Shown here in pieces: positions 48,172 through 58,965 of a DNA stretch of 64,000 nucleotides. Made by a program: the position numbers and the translations under genes. A model generated the notes under the pieces. That model saw only the letters and a program-made list of their open reading frames with translations. It searched no databases and had not been told where the DNA came from. The DNA is taken from positions 496,001-560,000 of the forward strand of contig NC_089467.1 of the NCBI RefSeq assembly GCF_029203305.1, written 5' to 3'. How positions within the stretch are numbered: the stretch's first letter is position 1; each line of letters opens with the position of its first letter. The stretch comes from Yamadazyma tenuis (taxonomy: Eukaryota > Ascomycota > Pichiomycetes > Serinales > Debaryomycetaceae).

Positions 48172-50337
48172 ATGGAAAGAATAAAGGTGAGCAGCTTGGA
48201 ACCACTTTTGAAGCTTCTGGCCAGTGTAGACCCAACTGACTTGTGTCTGGATGCAGCCGTACTCTCCTGTGGGTGTGTTGTTTCAGAACGGTTCTTCTTA
48301 CCACTTGTTGATAGTTCTGGTACTACTTCATGTCCTGAGTGTATGAAGTCAAATGTAACATTCCTCAAGCCTATTCGGCAACTCCGTGACTTATATAACA
48401 TTATATCCCAAGTGCTACTGGAGTCGACTCCCAGGACCCGGAGACGGTCTTCTTCCAAGAAAAGTATCAAAGGTCCTAATGATCCTATCAACGAACGTCT
48501 GGTTGGTGAACAAATGGATCTAGTAAGCTTGTTTTATCGATATGCCAAAGAAGAAACCTCCCAGTACCTTGTTTCATCTGACAATGCCCATGTCAATCCA
48601 ATTGACATTAACCATCAAAGGCCTAAGTCCAACCTGAGTTATATCAATTCGAACTCAATCTCACCGTTGCGCAAAATGTCTATAAATCCAGGGGAGTCGG
48701 TGGGTATGCTTTCTGAGTCGTACCTTGAAAGAGAAAGAGTCAAGTCAAAGGCGCCCAAGTACGAAGATTTGCTCGTGTCGGACATTACAGAAGAGAAAGA
48801 GTATAACTTCAGCAAATGCTTTCCGTTCCATCGGAAGCTCACGACATTCCAAACCCAACAGGGAAGGCTATTTTCTTCCAGCTTGTTCAAAGGTTCGATG
48901 ATCAAAAAGACGGGCCGGTTTATTGCCAATGATATTCACACATCGACAGATTTTGTCACTGGGCAAGAAATCACTCGGTTTGTGTCGATTACTGAAAAAC
49001 GATGGGAGCTTTATGAGCTTGTAGAAGATCCAGAAATGCACCCGGTCCTCGTGTGCTGTGGTAAACTGAGTGGAGAGTATGGGCCTCTGTTCAACGAGTT
49101 GCGCGAAGATTACGGGCATGAAGTGGTTATTCGTAACGATTTTTCAGGGAACTCCCTGGCCAACTCCACTTCTACCGATTTAGGCCACAAGAAAAGGCTT
49201 GGTCTGTGGGAATTTATTAGTTGTCGATTGAGTGGAGACTTCTTAGCCATATCCGGCACTAAGGGAATCATGCGAGTTTTCAATGTGCTGAAGACATCGT
49301 TACCTCACGAACTTGGTCAACCGGTTTATACCTACATCACCAATTTCCCCATTCGGTGCATCGCCATCTCAAACAATGATCCTTTAATTGCCTGTGGAAT
49401 CACTGCCAAGGAGAGGATTTCAGGTAAAGAACAGCCATTTGTGGTGTTGCATAAGTTGGTGAGATCGGTAGCAGCAGATCGAATTATTGGGTCTGTTGAA
49501 CCTATCACCATAACCATTCCTTACAGAGATCCTATTAAACTCATAAACTTCAATGCCACTTCCACCCACCTCATGTGTTGTACTGTATGGGAATCTCGGT
49601 ACCTCATTATTCGATTGAGAAGCAGTGGATCAGATAACTTCAGAAAGCCTAGATTGATATGGACGGACTCCAGCGTCCTTCGGTCTTCAAAGAGAAAAAA
49701 ATCAGATGGTGCCCTTTACGATGATTCCGATGATGACAACTCTGATGATAATGCCTTGATGATGGACAACGAGGGTATAACCGACGCTCAGTTCGGGGCA
49801 ATTCCAAATACTGTAGTTCTCACATCTTGCTCATTACAACACCGGCCTCCTTTAATGCTTCGTCTAGAAGGCTCGACTATCGACTCGTCTCAGGGTAGAC
49901 ACCTTCTGGATGCATTATCCTTCGAGAGCAGCCTTAACAGCCGTCATGACGGTAATGATGACGGGTATGACATCACCAACATCAAGTCGTCTGAGCTACT
50001 CATGAAGTTTCTGGAGGTTGGGTTTTCGATCCACAAGTCGGCCTTGCTGCCTCGTCGAGACGCACTTGCGTTTTTGGATAAAGATGGCCGGGTGTACCTT
50101 GTGTCTATTCCCAACTTCGAGTTGAATCTCAATTCAAGTCCCAAGAAGGTGGTTGTGCTTTTGGGAGAAGTCGCTAATGCTGAGAGGTACGTGGAGGCAG
50201 CAGCCATCTCCTTTTCGGCAGACGGGGGACGTGTATATGTGTCTGATCGTCGGGGAGCCCTTCTGGTGTTCGACTTTACCAAAGGTATTCCTGGACAAGA
50301 TTCAGATGTTGTGAAGTGTAGAATCATCAGTGCTTAA
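48172..50337 (+). CDS. PTR3: SPS amino-acid sensor component Ptr3
   Basis: Ptr3 works with the Ssy1 sensor and Ssy5 protease at the plasma membrane to release Stp1/Stp2 in response to external amino acids. From the ATG at 48172 the product is 721 aa. The N-terminus has a U-box/RING-like core: LSCGCVVSERFFLPLVD ... CPECMKSNVTFLKPI. The C-terminal half has WD-like strands (WEFISCRLSGDFLAISGT, IRVFNV-like, and near the end SADGGRVYVSDRRGALLVFD). An acidic Asp/Asn-rich insert lies near residue 525. UBX gene, PTR3 and CYS4 are tandem on the + strand. Confidence 0.9.
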   Translation: MERIKVSSLEPLLKLLASVDPTDLCLDAAVLSCGCVVSERFFLPLVDSSGTTSCPECMKSNVTFLKPIRQLRDLYNIISQVLLESTPRTRRRSSSKKSIKGPNDPINERLVGEQMDLVSLFYRYAKEETSQYLVSSDNAHVNPIDINHQRPKSNLSYINSNSISPLRKMSINPGESVGMLSESYLERERVKSKAPKYEDLLVSDITEEKEYNFSKCFPFHRKLTTFQTQQGRLFSSSLFKGSMIKKTGRFIANDIHTSTDFVTGQEITRFVSITEKRWELYELVEDPEMHPVLVCCGKLSGEYGPLFNELREDYGHEVVIRNDFSGNSLANSTSTDLGHKKRLGLWEFISCRLSGDFLAISGTKGIMRVFNVLKTSLPHELGQPVYTYITNFPIRCIAISNNDPLIACGITAKERISGKEQPFVVLHKLVRSVAADRIIGSVEPITITIPYRDPIKLINFNATSTHLMCCTVWESRYLIIRLRSSGSDNFRKPRLIWTDSSVLRSSKRKKSDGALYDDSDDDNSDDNALMMDNEGITDAQFGAIPNTVVLTSCSLQHRPPLMLRLEGSTIDSSQGRHLLDALSFESSLNSRHDGNDDGYDITNIKSSELLMKFLEVGFSIHKSALLPRRDALAFLDKDGRVYLVSIPNFELNLNSSPKKVVVLLGEVANAERYVEAAAISFSADGGRVYVSDRRGALLVFDFTKGIPGQDSDVVKCRIISA

Positions 50338-50536
50338 TTCTGGTGGTCACTTCAAATCCATTGGCTGCAAATTACGAGAAGCAAAAAATTAAACTTCTTG
50401 ACGATTTAGATCACTCATCCTCCTTCTGTACATTCACTTCATTCATTTCTCCTTTCGGTTGTTGGATTTAGGCCTTGTATAAATAAATTGTGTAATAAAT
50501 TTTAGCCGCATTCAACCACAACGGTTTAGTTCGGTT

Positions 50537-52111
50537 ATGGCAGGAACCTATGCGGCGCGTGCCACAGTAAAAAAATCATTTCCTCATCATCATCAGGCTA
50601 ATAAATATCTAACTAATAGAAATATGGCTCCCGTCCCCCCATTGAAAGACGATGTGTTGGACTTGATCGGTAACACCCCGTTGATTAAGTTGAACAAAAT
50701 CCCCCAAAGTTTGGGCATCAAGGCCAAGGTCTATGCCAAAGTTGAGTTGTTCAATGCCGGTGGTTCTATCAAAGACAGAATCGCCAAAAACATGGTTTTA
50801 GAAGCTGAAAAATCGGGCAGAATCAAACCCGGTTACACATTGATCGAACCTACTTCAGGAAACACCGGTATTGGTTTGGCTTTGGTTGGTGCTGTTAAAG
50901 GATACAGAACCATCATCACCTTGCCTGAGAAGATGTCCAATGAGAAAGTATCAGTTTTGAAAGCCTTGGGGGCCGAAATCATTAGAACCCCCACCGAAGC
51001 TGCCTGGGATGCTCCTGAGTCCCACATTGGTGTTGCCAGAAAGTTGGAGAAAGAGATCCCCAATGCCGTCATTCTTGATCAATACTCTAACAAAGCCAAT
51101 CCCAATGCCCATTACTATGGAACTGGGTTTGAGATTTGGGAGCAAACTGAAGGTAAGGTCACCCACTTGGTGGCTGGTGCTGGTACTGGTGGTACTATCA
51201 CCGGTATCTCTCAGTACTTGAAGGAGAAAAACCCCAATGTCAAGGTAATTGGAGCTGATCCAAAAGGGTCTATTTTGGCAGTTCCTGAGTCTCTCAACAC
51301 TTCTACTGAATCCTATATGGTTGAAGGTATCGGATATGATTTCATTCCAGACGTGTTGGACAGAAAGTGGGTGGACAACTGGATCAAGACTGATGATGCC
51401 GATTCGTTCAAATTGGCCAGAAGAATCATCAGAGAAGAAGGCATTTTGGTAGGAGGTTCCTCTGGGTCGGCTTTGCAGGCAGCCTTGGAAGTCGCTAAAG
51501 ACTTGACCGAAGACGATACGGTTGTGGTGGTGTTCCCGGACTCCATTAGATCCTACTTGTCCAAGTTCGCTGATGACGAATGGATGAAGACCAATGGGTT
51601 TGAGGTGGAAGAAGCTAACGCTGGGGCCAACGAACAAGATAAGTTCATGGCTTCCAAAACTATCGGGGATTTGACCAAAGGAAAGGCTCCTGTTGTGACT
51701 GTGACTTTGGCTGATACAATTGGAAAGACCTTTGAGTTATTACAACAGAATGGTTTCGACCAATTGCCGGTGTTGAACGTTTCTGGACAATTGGTGGGTT
51801 TGGTGACTTTGTCTTCTATATTGAAGGCACTTTCTTCCAAGAAGGTTCAGATGACCAATTCGATCAGACCGGTGATAATTGATTTCAGAAAGTTGGCTGA
51901 CTTTGAAAAGTCCTTCACTATCACAAAAGAATCGGGCTACTCCAAGAGAAAGTATGAACCAATTACTTTAGACACATCTTTAGCTTTGCTTAACAAATTC
52001 TTTGAAACAAACTCCAACGCTATTATCACTGATGACGAGTACAAGCCCATCCAAATTGTCACTAAAGTTGATTTGATTTCGTTTTTGGCCAAGAACACCA
52101 CCTATGTATAA
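50537..52111 (+). CDS. CYS4: Cystathionine beta-synthase, with possible N-terminal extension
   Basis: PLP enzyme of transsulfuration (homocysteine + serine to cystathionine). Conserved blocks: LDLIGNTPLIKLNKIP, GGSIKDRIAKNM with the PLP Lys79, PTSGNTGIGLAL, AGAGTGGTITGIS and GGSSGSALQA. Two CBS domains lie at the C-terminus (DQLPVLNVSGQLVGLVT and ITDDEYKPIQIVTKVD). The ATG at 50537 gives 524 aa with a basic leader of 29 residues and no acidic residue (AARATVKKSFPHHHQ). The ATG at 50624 gives 495 aa, begins with MAPVPPL and has A at -3, closer to other yeast enzymes. I annotate the longer frame but favour the shorter product as the main cytosolic form. Confidence 0.95.
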   Translation: MAGTYAARATVKKSFPHHHQANKYLTNRNMAPVPPLKDDVLDLIGNTPLIKLNKIPQSLGIKAKVYAKVELFNAGGSIKDRIAKNMVLEAEKSGRIKPGYTLIEPTSGNTGIGLALVGAVKGYRTIITLPEKMSNEKVSVLKALGAEIIRTPTEAAWDAPESHIGVARKLEKEIPNAVILDQYSNKANPNAHYYGTGFEIWEQTEGKVTHLVAGAGTGGTITGISQYLKEKNPNVKVIGADPKGSILAVPESLNTSTESYMVEGIGYDFIPDVLDRKWVDNWIKTDDADSFKLARRIIREEGILVGGSSGSALQAALEVAKDLTEDDTVVVVFPDSIRSYLSKFADDEWMKTNGFEVEEANAGANEQDKFMASKTIGDLTKGKAPVVTVTLADTIGKTFELLQQNGFDQLPVLNVSGQLVGLVTLSSILKALSSKKVQMTNSIRPVIIDFRKLADFEKSFTITKESGYSKRKYEPITLDTSLALLNKFFETNSNAIITDDEYKPIQIVTKVDLISFLAKNTTYV

Positions 52112-52220
52112 CGTGGTTATAATTGTTTGTTCCATACTCTATTGACAGAAACTAATTAGGCTATATAAATACATGGATGTTTCTCCTTGGGGTCTATTCT
52201 ACAACTGTAATCTCTCGTGT

Positions 52221-53081
52221 CTAAGAGAACTTCCATCTGTTACCACAATTCTCACAGGTACAGAATGTTGTCAACGGCTCATCAGCAGATCTGGTTTGCA
52301 TCTGATAATAACTAACCTTCTTGTGTTTACATTTGCCGCAAGTGAACCTGTCAGTGACTGCTCTCTTTTCGGTTGCTCCTTGGGCATCAAAAAGATTCTG
52401 TTTATGTAATTTTTCGATTTCTTTCTTCAAGGTTTCAGGTGCCATTTCATTAGGACTCATCTTCACAAATTTTCCAGGAGTTATCTGTCCAGAAAGAATC
52501 CTGTCCCTTAATTCGGGGTTCTTCTTATTCCTGAGATTCATTACAAACGTTCTTAATTTGTTTCTGTAACCATCTGCAACTTTCAGGTATTCATCCTTGA
52601 ACACCTCCGCTTCGATACTCTTTGCCACAGACAATATCTGCTGACTAGAATCACCCCGTTCAATGGCCAATGCCGTATACAATGCACTGATAGAAGCATT
52701 TCTGGTGGAATCGTCATAAATATCAGTACTAATACCATCTATCTTGGGGTTTCTAGGTCCACTGTGAAACTTGTTCTCCTTACTTGGAGTTGATGAGCCT
52801 GAAGTGGCAGCTTTTACATCAGAAGTGGGTCCTTTCTTCTTGTTCTTCTCTGCTTGGACCATATCTCTCCAATTTCTAATCATCTTCTTGACAATGGAAC
52901 TGATTTCTGAATTCGTACTGGACCTGTACTTGTTCACAGCGACACCGACTTTGGTTTCTCTCAATAACTTTTCGGTTGGTTTGACTCCATCACTAAGGAT
53001 ATTCAACAATTTCAATATCATTACATCGTCCGAAGACTTCTCCAAGTTCGACACAATCGATTTTATCTCTTTCGCTTCCAT
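52221..53081 (-). CDS. DST1: Transcription elongation factor TFIIS
   Basis: TFIIS lets stalled Pol II cleave backtracked RNA. The 286-aa product (ATG at 53081) has domain I (residues 1-75, MEAKEIKSIV ... VKKMIRNWRDMV), domain II (about 125-230), and a C-terminal zinc ribbon with C-x2-C at the FTCGKCKHK segment and a second pair in CTCENCGNRWKFS. The catalytic hairpin shows the essential RSADEP. It is divergent from RNA15 with a 118-bp shared promoter. Confidence 0.97.
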   Translation of the reverse strand: MEAKEIKSIVSNLEKSSDDVMILKLLNILSDGVKPTEKLLRETKVGVAVNKYRSSTNSEISSIVKKMIRNWRDMVQAEKNKKKGPTSDVKAATSGSSTPSKENKFHSGPRNPKIDGISTDIYDDSTRNASISALYTALAIERGDSSQQILSVAKSIEAEVFKDEYLKVADGYRNKLRTFVMNLRNKKNPELRDRILSGQITPGKFVKMSPNEMAPETLKKEIEKLHKQNLFDAQGATEKRAVTDRFTCGKCKHKKVSYYQMQTRSADEPLTTFCTCENCGNRWKFS

Positions 53082-53199
53082 GGTGATGAAACTCAAATTT
53101 ATCCGGAGAAGAAACAGTTTTCTTTGATGTCAACTCTTAAAGTGCGAATTCAACAAGCGAAAACCTTCATCTACTGGTCACATATTGACAACTACACAA

Positions 53200-53898
53200 A
53201 TGGAAAAATCCACCGTGTATGTGGGAAATATCCCTTATGACTACACAGAAGAGCAGGTGTTAGAGATTGCACTGTCTGTTGGTCCTGTTGACGACTTGAG
53301 GTTGCTCTTCGATCCCGTTAGTGGTAAATCTAAAGGGTACGCATTTGTCAAATATAGTGATAGGGAAACTGCAGCTTCAGCTGTTCGAAACTTGAACAAT
53401 CACTCGATTGGAAACAGAAACCTCAAGTGTTCGTTATCCAATGAAACCAGCCAATTCGAAACCGGAATTGAAAATGAAGAGTTGCCTCCTCTCCCTTTGG
53501 GCGTCCAGATCTTTCCCAACCAAACTACTGGACAGGTCATATCGAGTATCTTGTCAACGTTGGATGAACAGACTGCTCTGCAGATCCTCAAAGAAGCTAA
53601 GGACATGAGCTCGACCAATCCTATAATGATGGAGAGATTACTAGAAAAGTGTCCTCAGTTGGCACATGCTTTGGCAGAGACTGCCATTCTCTTAAATGTG
53701 ACCACTCCCGAGACGGTAGAGATATGCATAAACCGGAAAAAGAGGCCCATTTTCCAGCTTTCTCCCGAACAAATAAATACCTTAAGGGCTGTTAAACAGC
53801 TTAAAGACGACGATATTCAAGACTTAGAGAAATCTAAACAAGAGATTATGATAAAATTGAAAACCGAAATAAACAGTGACTCTTTCGGGCCTATATGA
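53200..53898 (+). CDS. RNA15: Cleavage factor IA subunit Rna15 (CstF-64)
   Basis: Rna15 recognises A-rich polyadenylation elements in pre-mRNA with Rna14. The 232-aa product begins at the ATG at 53200. The RRM spans about 6-80 with RNP2 VYVGNIPY and RNP1 SKGYAFVKYSD. A hinge region binding Rna14 follows (ALQILKEAKDMSSTNP ... LLEKCPQLAHAL, about 120-165). The C-terminal helices INTLRAVKQLKDDDIQD match the CstF-64 C-terminal domain. It is short of the Gln-rich linker found in S. cerevisiae Rna15. Confidence 0.94.
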   Translation: MEKSTVYVGNIPYDYTEEQVLEIALSVGPVDDLRLLFDPVSGKSKGYAFVKYSDRETAASAVRNLNNHSIGNRNLKCSLSNETSQFETGIENEELPPLPLGVQIFPNQTTGQVISSILSTLDEQTALQILKEAKDMSSTNPIMMERLLEKCPQLAHALAETAILLNVTTPETVEICINRKKRPIFQLSPEQINTLRAVKQLKDDDIQDLEKSKQEIMIKLKTEINSDSFGPI

Positions 53899-54025
53899 TT
53901 CACCGCATGGTTCAATTCGACATTCTGTACATTAGTTAGACTCATATAATAAATCATCTCCGTTTCCCATCACCATCTCATCTTTAAAAAATTCGCAGCT
54001 TCAGTTTGTCAAAACTACAACTTAA

Positions 54026-56992
54026 ATGCCGTCTGATAAAAAGAGACTATCCAGTGGCCTCACAGTCACTTCCAAGGTCTTTGTGATGTCCAGGAATGGA
54101 AGTGCTACCAAAGTTGTCAGAGAGCACTATCTTCGTGATGATATCGTATGCTATTCCACTGCTTGTAACAAATGTGCAGAATTAATCAAAGAAAACCCCG
54201 ATGGCCAAATTCCAAACATCCAGTTGTCCGACGTTCCTGCCAAATTACAGAACGAAAGACACTATATAGTTGTTGATACGAACATTGTTTTGCTGGCTAT
54301 TGACTTGTTGGAAAATACAGAATGTTTTTACGACGTGATAATCCCTCAAACTGTTCTTGATGAAGTGAAGAATAAATCGTTTCCTATTTACCAGAGATTG
54401 AGAAGCTTGGTGAAAGCAGAGGAAAAACGGTTCGTGGTATTCCATAACGAGTTTCATGAGGGAACCTATGTTACCAGAAAACATGGTGAATCAATGAACG
54501 ATAGAAATGACAGAGCCATCAGAAAAGTTGTAAGCTGGTACGACAATCATATAAATCACGACAATTCCATCGAGAAGATCAACTTGGTATTTGTGTGCAA
54601 TGATAAGGACTGCAGAAAGAAGGCTGAAGCTGAGGGTATCTATACAAAATCACTTGTTGACTACGTTGAGATGTTACCTAAGGCAGACTATCTCAGAGAA
54701 TTGGTTTCCAATGACAACCAAACGTTCACCGAATTCCAAAATGAAGCCAAGTACCAAGAATACTATTCCGAGGCTAGGATTATGGCCGGTGTGAAAAACA
54801 AGTCTCTTTTCAAGGGTATTTTAAACATCTCCAGATACAACTTCTTGCAGGGTACGGTTCAAGTGCCGGACTTCAAGAAACCACTTTTGGTGGTGGGAAC
54901 CAAGAACCTCAATAGAGCTTTCAACAGCGATCTTGTGGTGGTGGAGCTATTACCTCAAGATAAATGGAGATCACCTTCCTCTACTATTGTAGAGGAGGGT
55001 TCTATTGATGATTACGACAATCCTGATGATGACGATGATGGTGCCACCGCTTCAAACGGTATTATTCCTGATAAAGAACGGATTCTTTTAGCCCAAGAAG
55101 CTACTAAGGCTATCACTTTAGCCTCTTCGGGGAATACGGATGTTGAACATAAACTCCAACCCACCGCAAAGGTTGTGGGCGTTATCAGAAGATCATGGAG
55201 ATATTACGTTGGACAAATTGCACCCACTTCTGTTTCTGCTGATGACAATGGGAATGCTTCTAGAGCTTGTTTTGTTGTTTTGATGGACACAGTGTTGCCA
55301 AAAATCAGAATCAGAACCAGGAGAGCCAAGGAGTTGTTGGGCAAGAGAATAGTCATATCGGTTGACTCCTGGGAGGCTACTTCAAAATACCCTCTGGGCC
55401 ATTTCGTCCGGTCTCTTGGTGATATCGAAAGCACTGAAGCTGAAACTGAAGCTCTCTTACTTGAGCATGATGTTGAATATAGACCGTTTGCAACCAATGT
55501 TTTGAACTGTTTGCCTAAAGAAGGAGACAAGTGGAAAGTTCCTGAAAATTTGGATAATGGCGACGAGCAATTGAAGAAGAGAAAGGATTTGAGAGGCGAA
55601 TTGGTGTGTTCTATTGATCCACCAAACTGTGTGGACATTGACGATGCATTGCATGCCAAGCCATTACCAAACGGAAACTTTCAAGTGGGGGTTCATATTG
55701 CCGATGTTACTCATTTCGTGAAGGCAAACACTGCATTGGACGATGAGGGTGCTTCTAGAGGTACTTCTGTCTACTTGGTGGATAGAAGAATCGATATGTT
55801 GCCTTTGTTGTTAGGAACAAATCTTTGCTCTTTAAACCCATACATTGATAGATACGCATTTTCCGTGATCTGGGAGGTTGATAAGGATGCCAATATCGTG
55901 AGCGTGGAATTCACCAAGTCCATAATCAGATCCAGAGAAGCATTCTCATACGAGGCTGCGCAAAAGAGGATTGATGATAAGCTGCAAAATGATGAGCTCA
56001 CCAAATCAATGAGAATATTATTGAATTTGTCGAAGAAATTAAAACAAAAACGGTTAAATAATGGTGCCTTAAACTTAGCTTCTCCAGAAGTAAAAGTTCA
56101 TATGGATAGTGAGACTTCGGATCCTGGTGAGGTTGAAATCAAGCAATTACTTGAAACTAATTCTTTAGTTGAAGAGTTCATGTTGTTTGCCAATATCTCT
56201 GTGGCTCGTAAAATCTACGACTCATATCCTCAAACTGCTATGCTTAGAAGGCATGCTCCACCTCCCGCTTCTAATTTTGAACAATTGAACGATATGTTGA
56301 GTGTTCGCAAGAATGGTATGCACATTTCTTTGGAGAATTCAAAGGCTTTGGCTGATTCTTTGGACAATTGCATTGATCCCAAAGATGAATATTTCAACAC
56401 CTTGGTAAGAATTATGTCCACTAGGTGTATGATGGCAGCTGAGTACTTTCCTTCCGGATTTTTTGGATATTCTGACTTCAAGCATTACGGTTTGGCAGTG
56501 GATATTTATACCCACTTCACATCTCCTATTAGAAGATACTGTGATATTGTTGTCCATAGACAGCTTGCTGGGGCTATCGGCTACGAGGATTTGGCCCAAA
56601 GCCACAGAGACAAGAACAAGATGGAATTTATTGTCAAGAATATCAACAAACGTCATAGAAATGCCCAATTTGCCGGAAGAGCCAGTATAGAGTATTATGT
56701 GGGGCAAGTCATGAAGCTGAATGAATCGATCCAGGAAGGATATGTTATCAAATGTTTCAACAATGGTATTGTTGTATTGGTACCCAAGTTTGGTATTGAA
56801 GGTTTAATCAGATTGGAAGATCTTGGAGACACAGACTCGGCCATTTATGACGAAGACAAGTTTGAACTTCACTTCAATGATCTCCACAAGAACAAGAGAA
56901 CTATCGGTGTTTTCGATAAGGTCAAGGTCGAAATCAAGTCTATCAAAGATGAAATATCTGGAAAGAGGAAGGCCCAATTGATACTTCAATAA
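54026..56992 (+). CDS. DIS3: Exosome catalytic subunit Dis3/Rrp44
   Basis: Dis3 is the 3'-5' exoribonuclease and endonuclease of the RNA exosome. At 988 aa it fits the family. N-terminal CR3 Cys motif ([11 protein letters not shown], near 51-62), then the PIN endonuclease domain with Asp84 in VVDTNIV. After cold-shock domains comes the RNB domain with VDIDDALH, Asp537, Asp539 and Asp540 as metal ligands. The C-terminal S1 domain has [13 protein letters not shown]. Codon 90 is CTG (read as Ser), where S. cerevisiae has Gln. It converges on RIB3 with only 33 bp between stops. Confidence 0.98.
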   Translation: MPSDKKRLSSGLTVTSKVFVMSRNGSATKVVREHYLRDDIVCYSTACNKCAELIKENPDGQIPNIQLSDVPAKLQNERHYIVVDTNIVLLAIDLLENTECFYDVIIPQTVLDEVKNKSFPIYQRLRSLVKAEEKRFVVFHNEFHEGTYVTRKHGESMNDRNDRAIRKVVSWYDNHINHDNSIEKINLVFVCNDKDCRKKAEAEGIYTKSLVDYVEMLPKADYLRELVSNDNQTFTEFQNEAKYQEYYSEARIMAGVKNKSLFKGILNISRYNFLQGTVQVPDFKKPLLVVGTKNLNRAFNSDLVVVELLPQDKWRSPSSTIVEEGSIDDYDNPDDDDDGATASNGIIPDKERILLAQEATKAITLASSGNTDVEHKLQPTAKVVGVIRRSWRYYVGQIAPTSVSADDNGNASRACFVVLMDTVLPKIRIRTRRAKELLGKRIVISVDSWEATSKYPLGHFVRSLGDIESTEAETEALLLEHDVEYRPFATNVLNCLPKEGDKWKVPENLDNGDEQLKKRKDLRGELVCSIDPPNCVDIDDALHAKPLPNGNFQVGVHIADVTHFVKANTALDDEGASRGTSVYLVDRRIDMLPLLLGTNLCSLNPYIDRYAFSVIWEVDKDANIVSVEFTKSIIRSREAFSYEAAQKRIDDKLQNDELTKSMRILLNLSKKLKQKRLNNGALNLASPEVKVHMDSETSDPGEVEIKQLLETNSLVEEFMLFANISVARKIYDSYPQTAMLRRHAPPPASNFEQLNDMLSVRKNGMHISLENSKALADSLDNCIDPKDEYFNTLVRIMSTRCMMAAEYFPSGFFGYSDFKHYGLAVDIYTHFTSPIRRYCDIVVHRQLAGAIGYEDLAQSHRDKNKMEFIVKNINKRHRNAQFAGRASIEYYVGQVMKLNESIQEGYVIKCFNNGIVVLVPKFGIEGLIRLEDLGDTDSAIYDEDKFELHFNDLHKNKRTIGVFDKVKVEIKSIKDEISGKRKAQLILQ

Positions 56993-57025
56993 TTTATAAA
57001 ACTTTATTATTATACACAAGATGGA

Positions 57026-57637
57026 TTAAGAAATGTACTCTACTAATTGTTTAATATTGATCAACTTGATGTTGTGAGCCTTAGAGAATTCAACACAGTC
57101 ATCTAACCTCAGCATCAACCCGTCTTCTTCTCTAACCAATTCGCAGATCACACCAGCTGGTTCCAATTGGGTCAATTCACACAACTGGACAGCCGCTTCA
57201 GTATGGCCTCTTCTCTCTTTTAACAATCCAGCAGCTGCCCTTAATGGAAGAATATGACCAGGTTTTATAAACTCAGAAGCTTTGGAAGTGCCATCGGCCA
57301 ACTTATTCGCAGTCAACGCTCTATCATGTGCGGAAATTCCGGTAGTGGTGCCAACCGCATAGTCACATGTAATAGTGTAGTTAGTACCATGCTTATCGGT
57401 CTTGTTGGCCAACATGGGGGCTAATTCCAAAGTGTCGGCTCTTTCTTTCGACAACGGAACACAAACGTATCCTGAGGAATGACGAACGAGAAATGCCATT
57501 TTTTCTTGAGTAATAAGCTCAGCAGCCATTATCAAGTCACCTTCGTTTTCTCTGTCCTCATCATCCATGACAATCAAAAACTCTCCATTTTTGAACGCCT
57601 CGAGGGCTTCAGGTATAGGGGTGAATACAGTGGACAT
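57026..57637 (-). CDS. RIB3: 3,4-dihydroxy-2-butanone-4-phosphate synthase
   Basis: Makes the four-carbon unit of riboflavin from ribulose 5-phosphate. The 203-aa monofunctional enzyme contains the Mg-binding acidic loop DDEDRENEGDLI, the RHSSGYVC motif, and HTEAAVQLCEL with the essential His. It stops at a single domain, as in S. cerevisiae, rather than being fused to GTP cyclohydrolase II. No riboflavin riboswitch was seen or expected in a yeast. Confidence 0.97.
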   Translation of the reverse strand: MSTVFTPIPEALEAFKNGEFLIVMDDEDRENEGDLIMAAELITQEKMAFLVRHSSGYVCVPLSKERADTLELAPMLANKTDKHGTNYTITCDYAVGTTTGISAHDRALTANKLADGTSKASEFIKPGHILPLRAAAGLLKERRGHTEAAVQLCELTQLEPAGVICELVREEDGLMLRLDDCVEFSKAHNIKLINIKQLVEYIS

Positions 57638-58478
57638 GATTTTATGTGGATTAATGATTTTCGATGATATAATGAATTTTTCAACCTTTTATCGGGTGAG
57701 AAAATTATCCAAACGTTCAAATCACAGAATCAAATTAGAAATCCATCTAGTAATTTTACTAATGCTGACTGACTAACATTTGCTGACTCTATTATTTTTT
57801 TTTTAGCAGCTACACGTGATGAAAAAGGATCTCTGTGTGGTTCCTTTACAGTTTCTGCCGCTTGGTTTCTGCCATGCTACCTGGTGTATGCTGAGTTGTG
57901 GCTTCTCTTGAGTGGCTGCAACTGGTGAAAATATATAATATATTAACTACCAAGTTAGTGATCTGCTGAGTATCACAGGTACACTCAACATCATATTCTG
58001 TAGGAAGGCATGGCTGAGGTGTCTCGTGCTAGCGTTTTCCTGGTGGTTTGCTTCTCTCTACATGCTATTTAAGGCAAGACGTGAAACCTTAAACGAATTG
58101 TAAACTCTCACAGGGATTTGCGTCTCGAACACGTAGGCGCAACAAGTTCTGATTGTAGGTCGAAGTGATATGCTTATTTTGATTTCCAAAGTTGTTTATG
58201 ATGATCGAATGGTTTAATTGAATCCCACTAAATTTTCATCCTAAAAAGATTGGTGAAATCTGCAAAACTAACCAAAAAATTGGTTAATTGTGAAGAGAGA
58301 CTGACAGGTTACAGCAAAATTCCAAAAAATAGATGAAGCTGCCTGTTTCAATATAAACGGGGATTCTATCCCCATTGTACTGCCTTTTTCCAGGAAATAT
58401 AAAAATGATGCTAAATCCAATCTTGGTTGCATTAAATACTAATCGCAGTTTTGTCCTCGCTTCTCGCTTTGAACAGTA
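57638..58478. promoter_or_regulatory. Long divergent gap between RIB3 and the PAC4-like gene
   Basis: About 840 bp without a supported gene. It holds a poly-T run near 57796, a TGACTC motif at 57784-57789 and a GGGGAT-TCT-ATCCCC hairpin at 58359-58373. An ATGATGA/CTGA pair near 58198-58304 was considered as a C/D snoRNA and rejected. The length would suit a conditionally controlled promoter. Confidence 0.4.
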
Positions 58479-58931
58479 ATGAGTGAACCAAAGTTCAGTA
58501 CACATTTAACCAAAACATACCCTGATGCTGACAACACAGAAGTTACATTTCACAAGATTGAAGCTGCCGATACAATCATACTAAACGTCTTGACAAATGG
58601 AATAGCCGATACCACATTCGAGTTACCATTGAATTCCCAGCATTCCATCAATATACTCTCCAACCTTTCCAATTTCGAGGATGACGAAGAAAAAATGGGC
58701 ATAGAGCCAAGAGTTATCGTGGGAGATCACAACAATCTCAAGATCCAAGTGGTGGCATCACAAATAGGAAAACTTCTTCTTCTGAATATGTCAGAGCCGA
58801 AGAGTGTAATATTGTCGATTGGTTCCAGATGGTTTGGGAAAAGCACCGAAACGAATGATGAAGACTTCAAAAAGCTCATGTTTGTACTTACAAGCGTCAA
58901 CGAATTATTGGCCCAAAGCAAAGCACAATGA
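58479..58931 (+). CDS. Small protein resembling proteasome assembly chaperone PAC4/Poc4
   Basis: A 150-aa product. Two blocks align by eye with PAC4-type chaperones: FSTHLTKTYPDADNTEVTFH ... DTIILNV with the N-terminal strand, and a VGDHNNLKIQVVASQIGKLLL segment followed by KSVILSIGSRWFG, which resembles the LGD...LA..LA...K..FVS pattern of PAC4. A Poc3-Poc4 pair promotes 20S alpha-ring assembly. Similarity to the S. cerevisiae protein is low, so this remains tentative. It ends 34 bp from the WRS1 stop (convergent). Confidence 0.55.
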   Translation: MSEPKFSTHLTKTYPDADNTEVTFHKIEAADTIILNVLTNGIADTTFELPLNSQHSINILSNLSNFEDDEEKMGIEPRVIVGDHNNLKIQVVASQIGKLLLLNMSEPKSVILSIGSRWFGKSTETNDEDFKKLMFVLTSVNELLAQSKAQ

Positions 58932-58965
58932 GAAATATATATATTAAATCATACAAAGAAAGAAG

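Noticed and set aside
57784..57789. TGACTC near RIB3 as a Gcn4 site
   Set aside because: Only six bases match and RIB3 is not a known general-control gene; single short motifs are expected by chance in 840 bp.
58190..58310. C/D box snoRNA candidate (ATGATGA ... CTGA)
   Set aside because: Spacing is plausible, but flanking bases do not form the terminal stem and C'/D' boxes are lacking. Not supported without RNA data.
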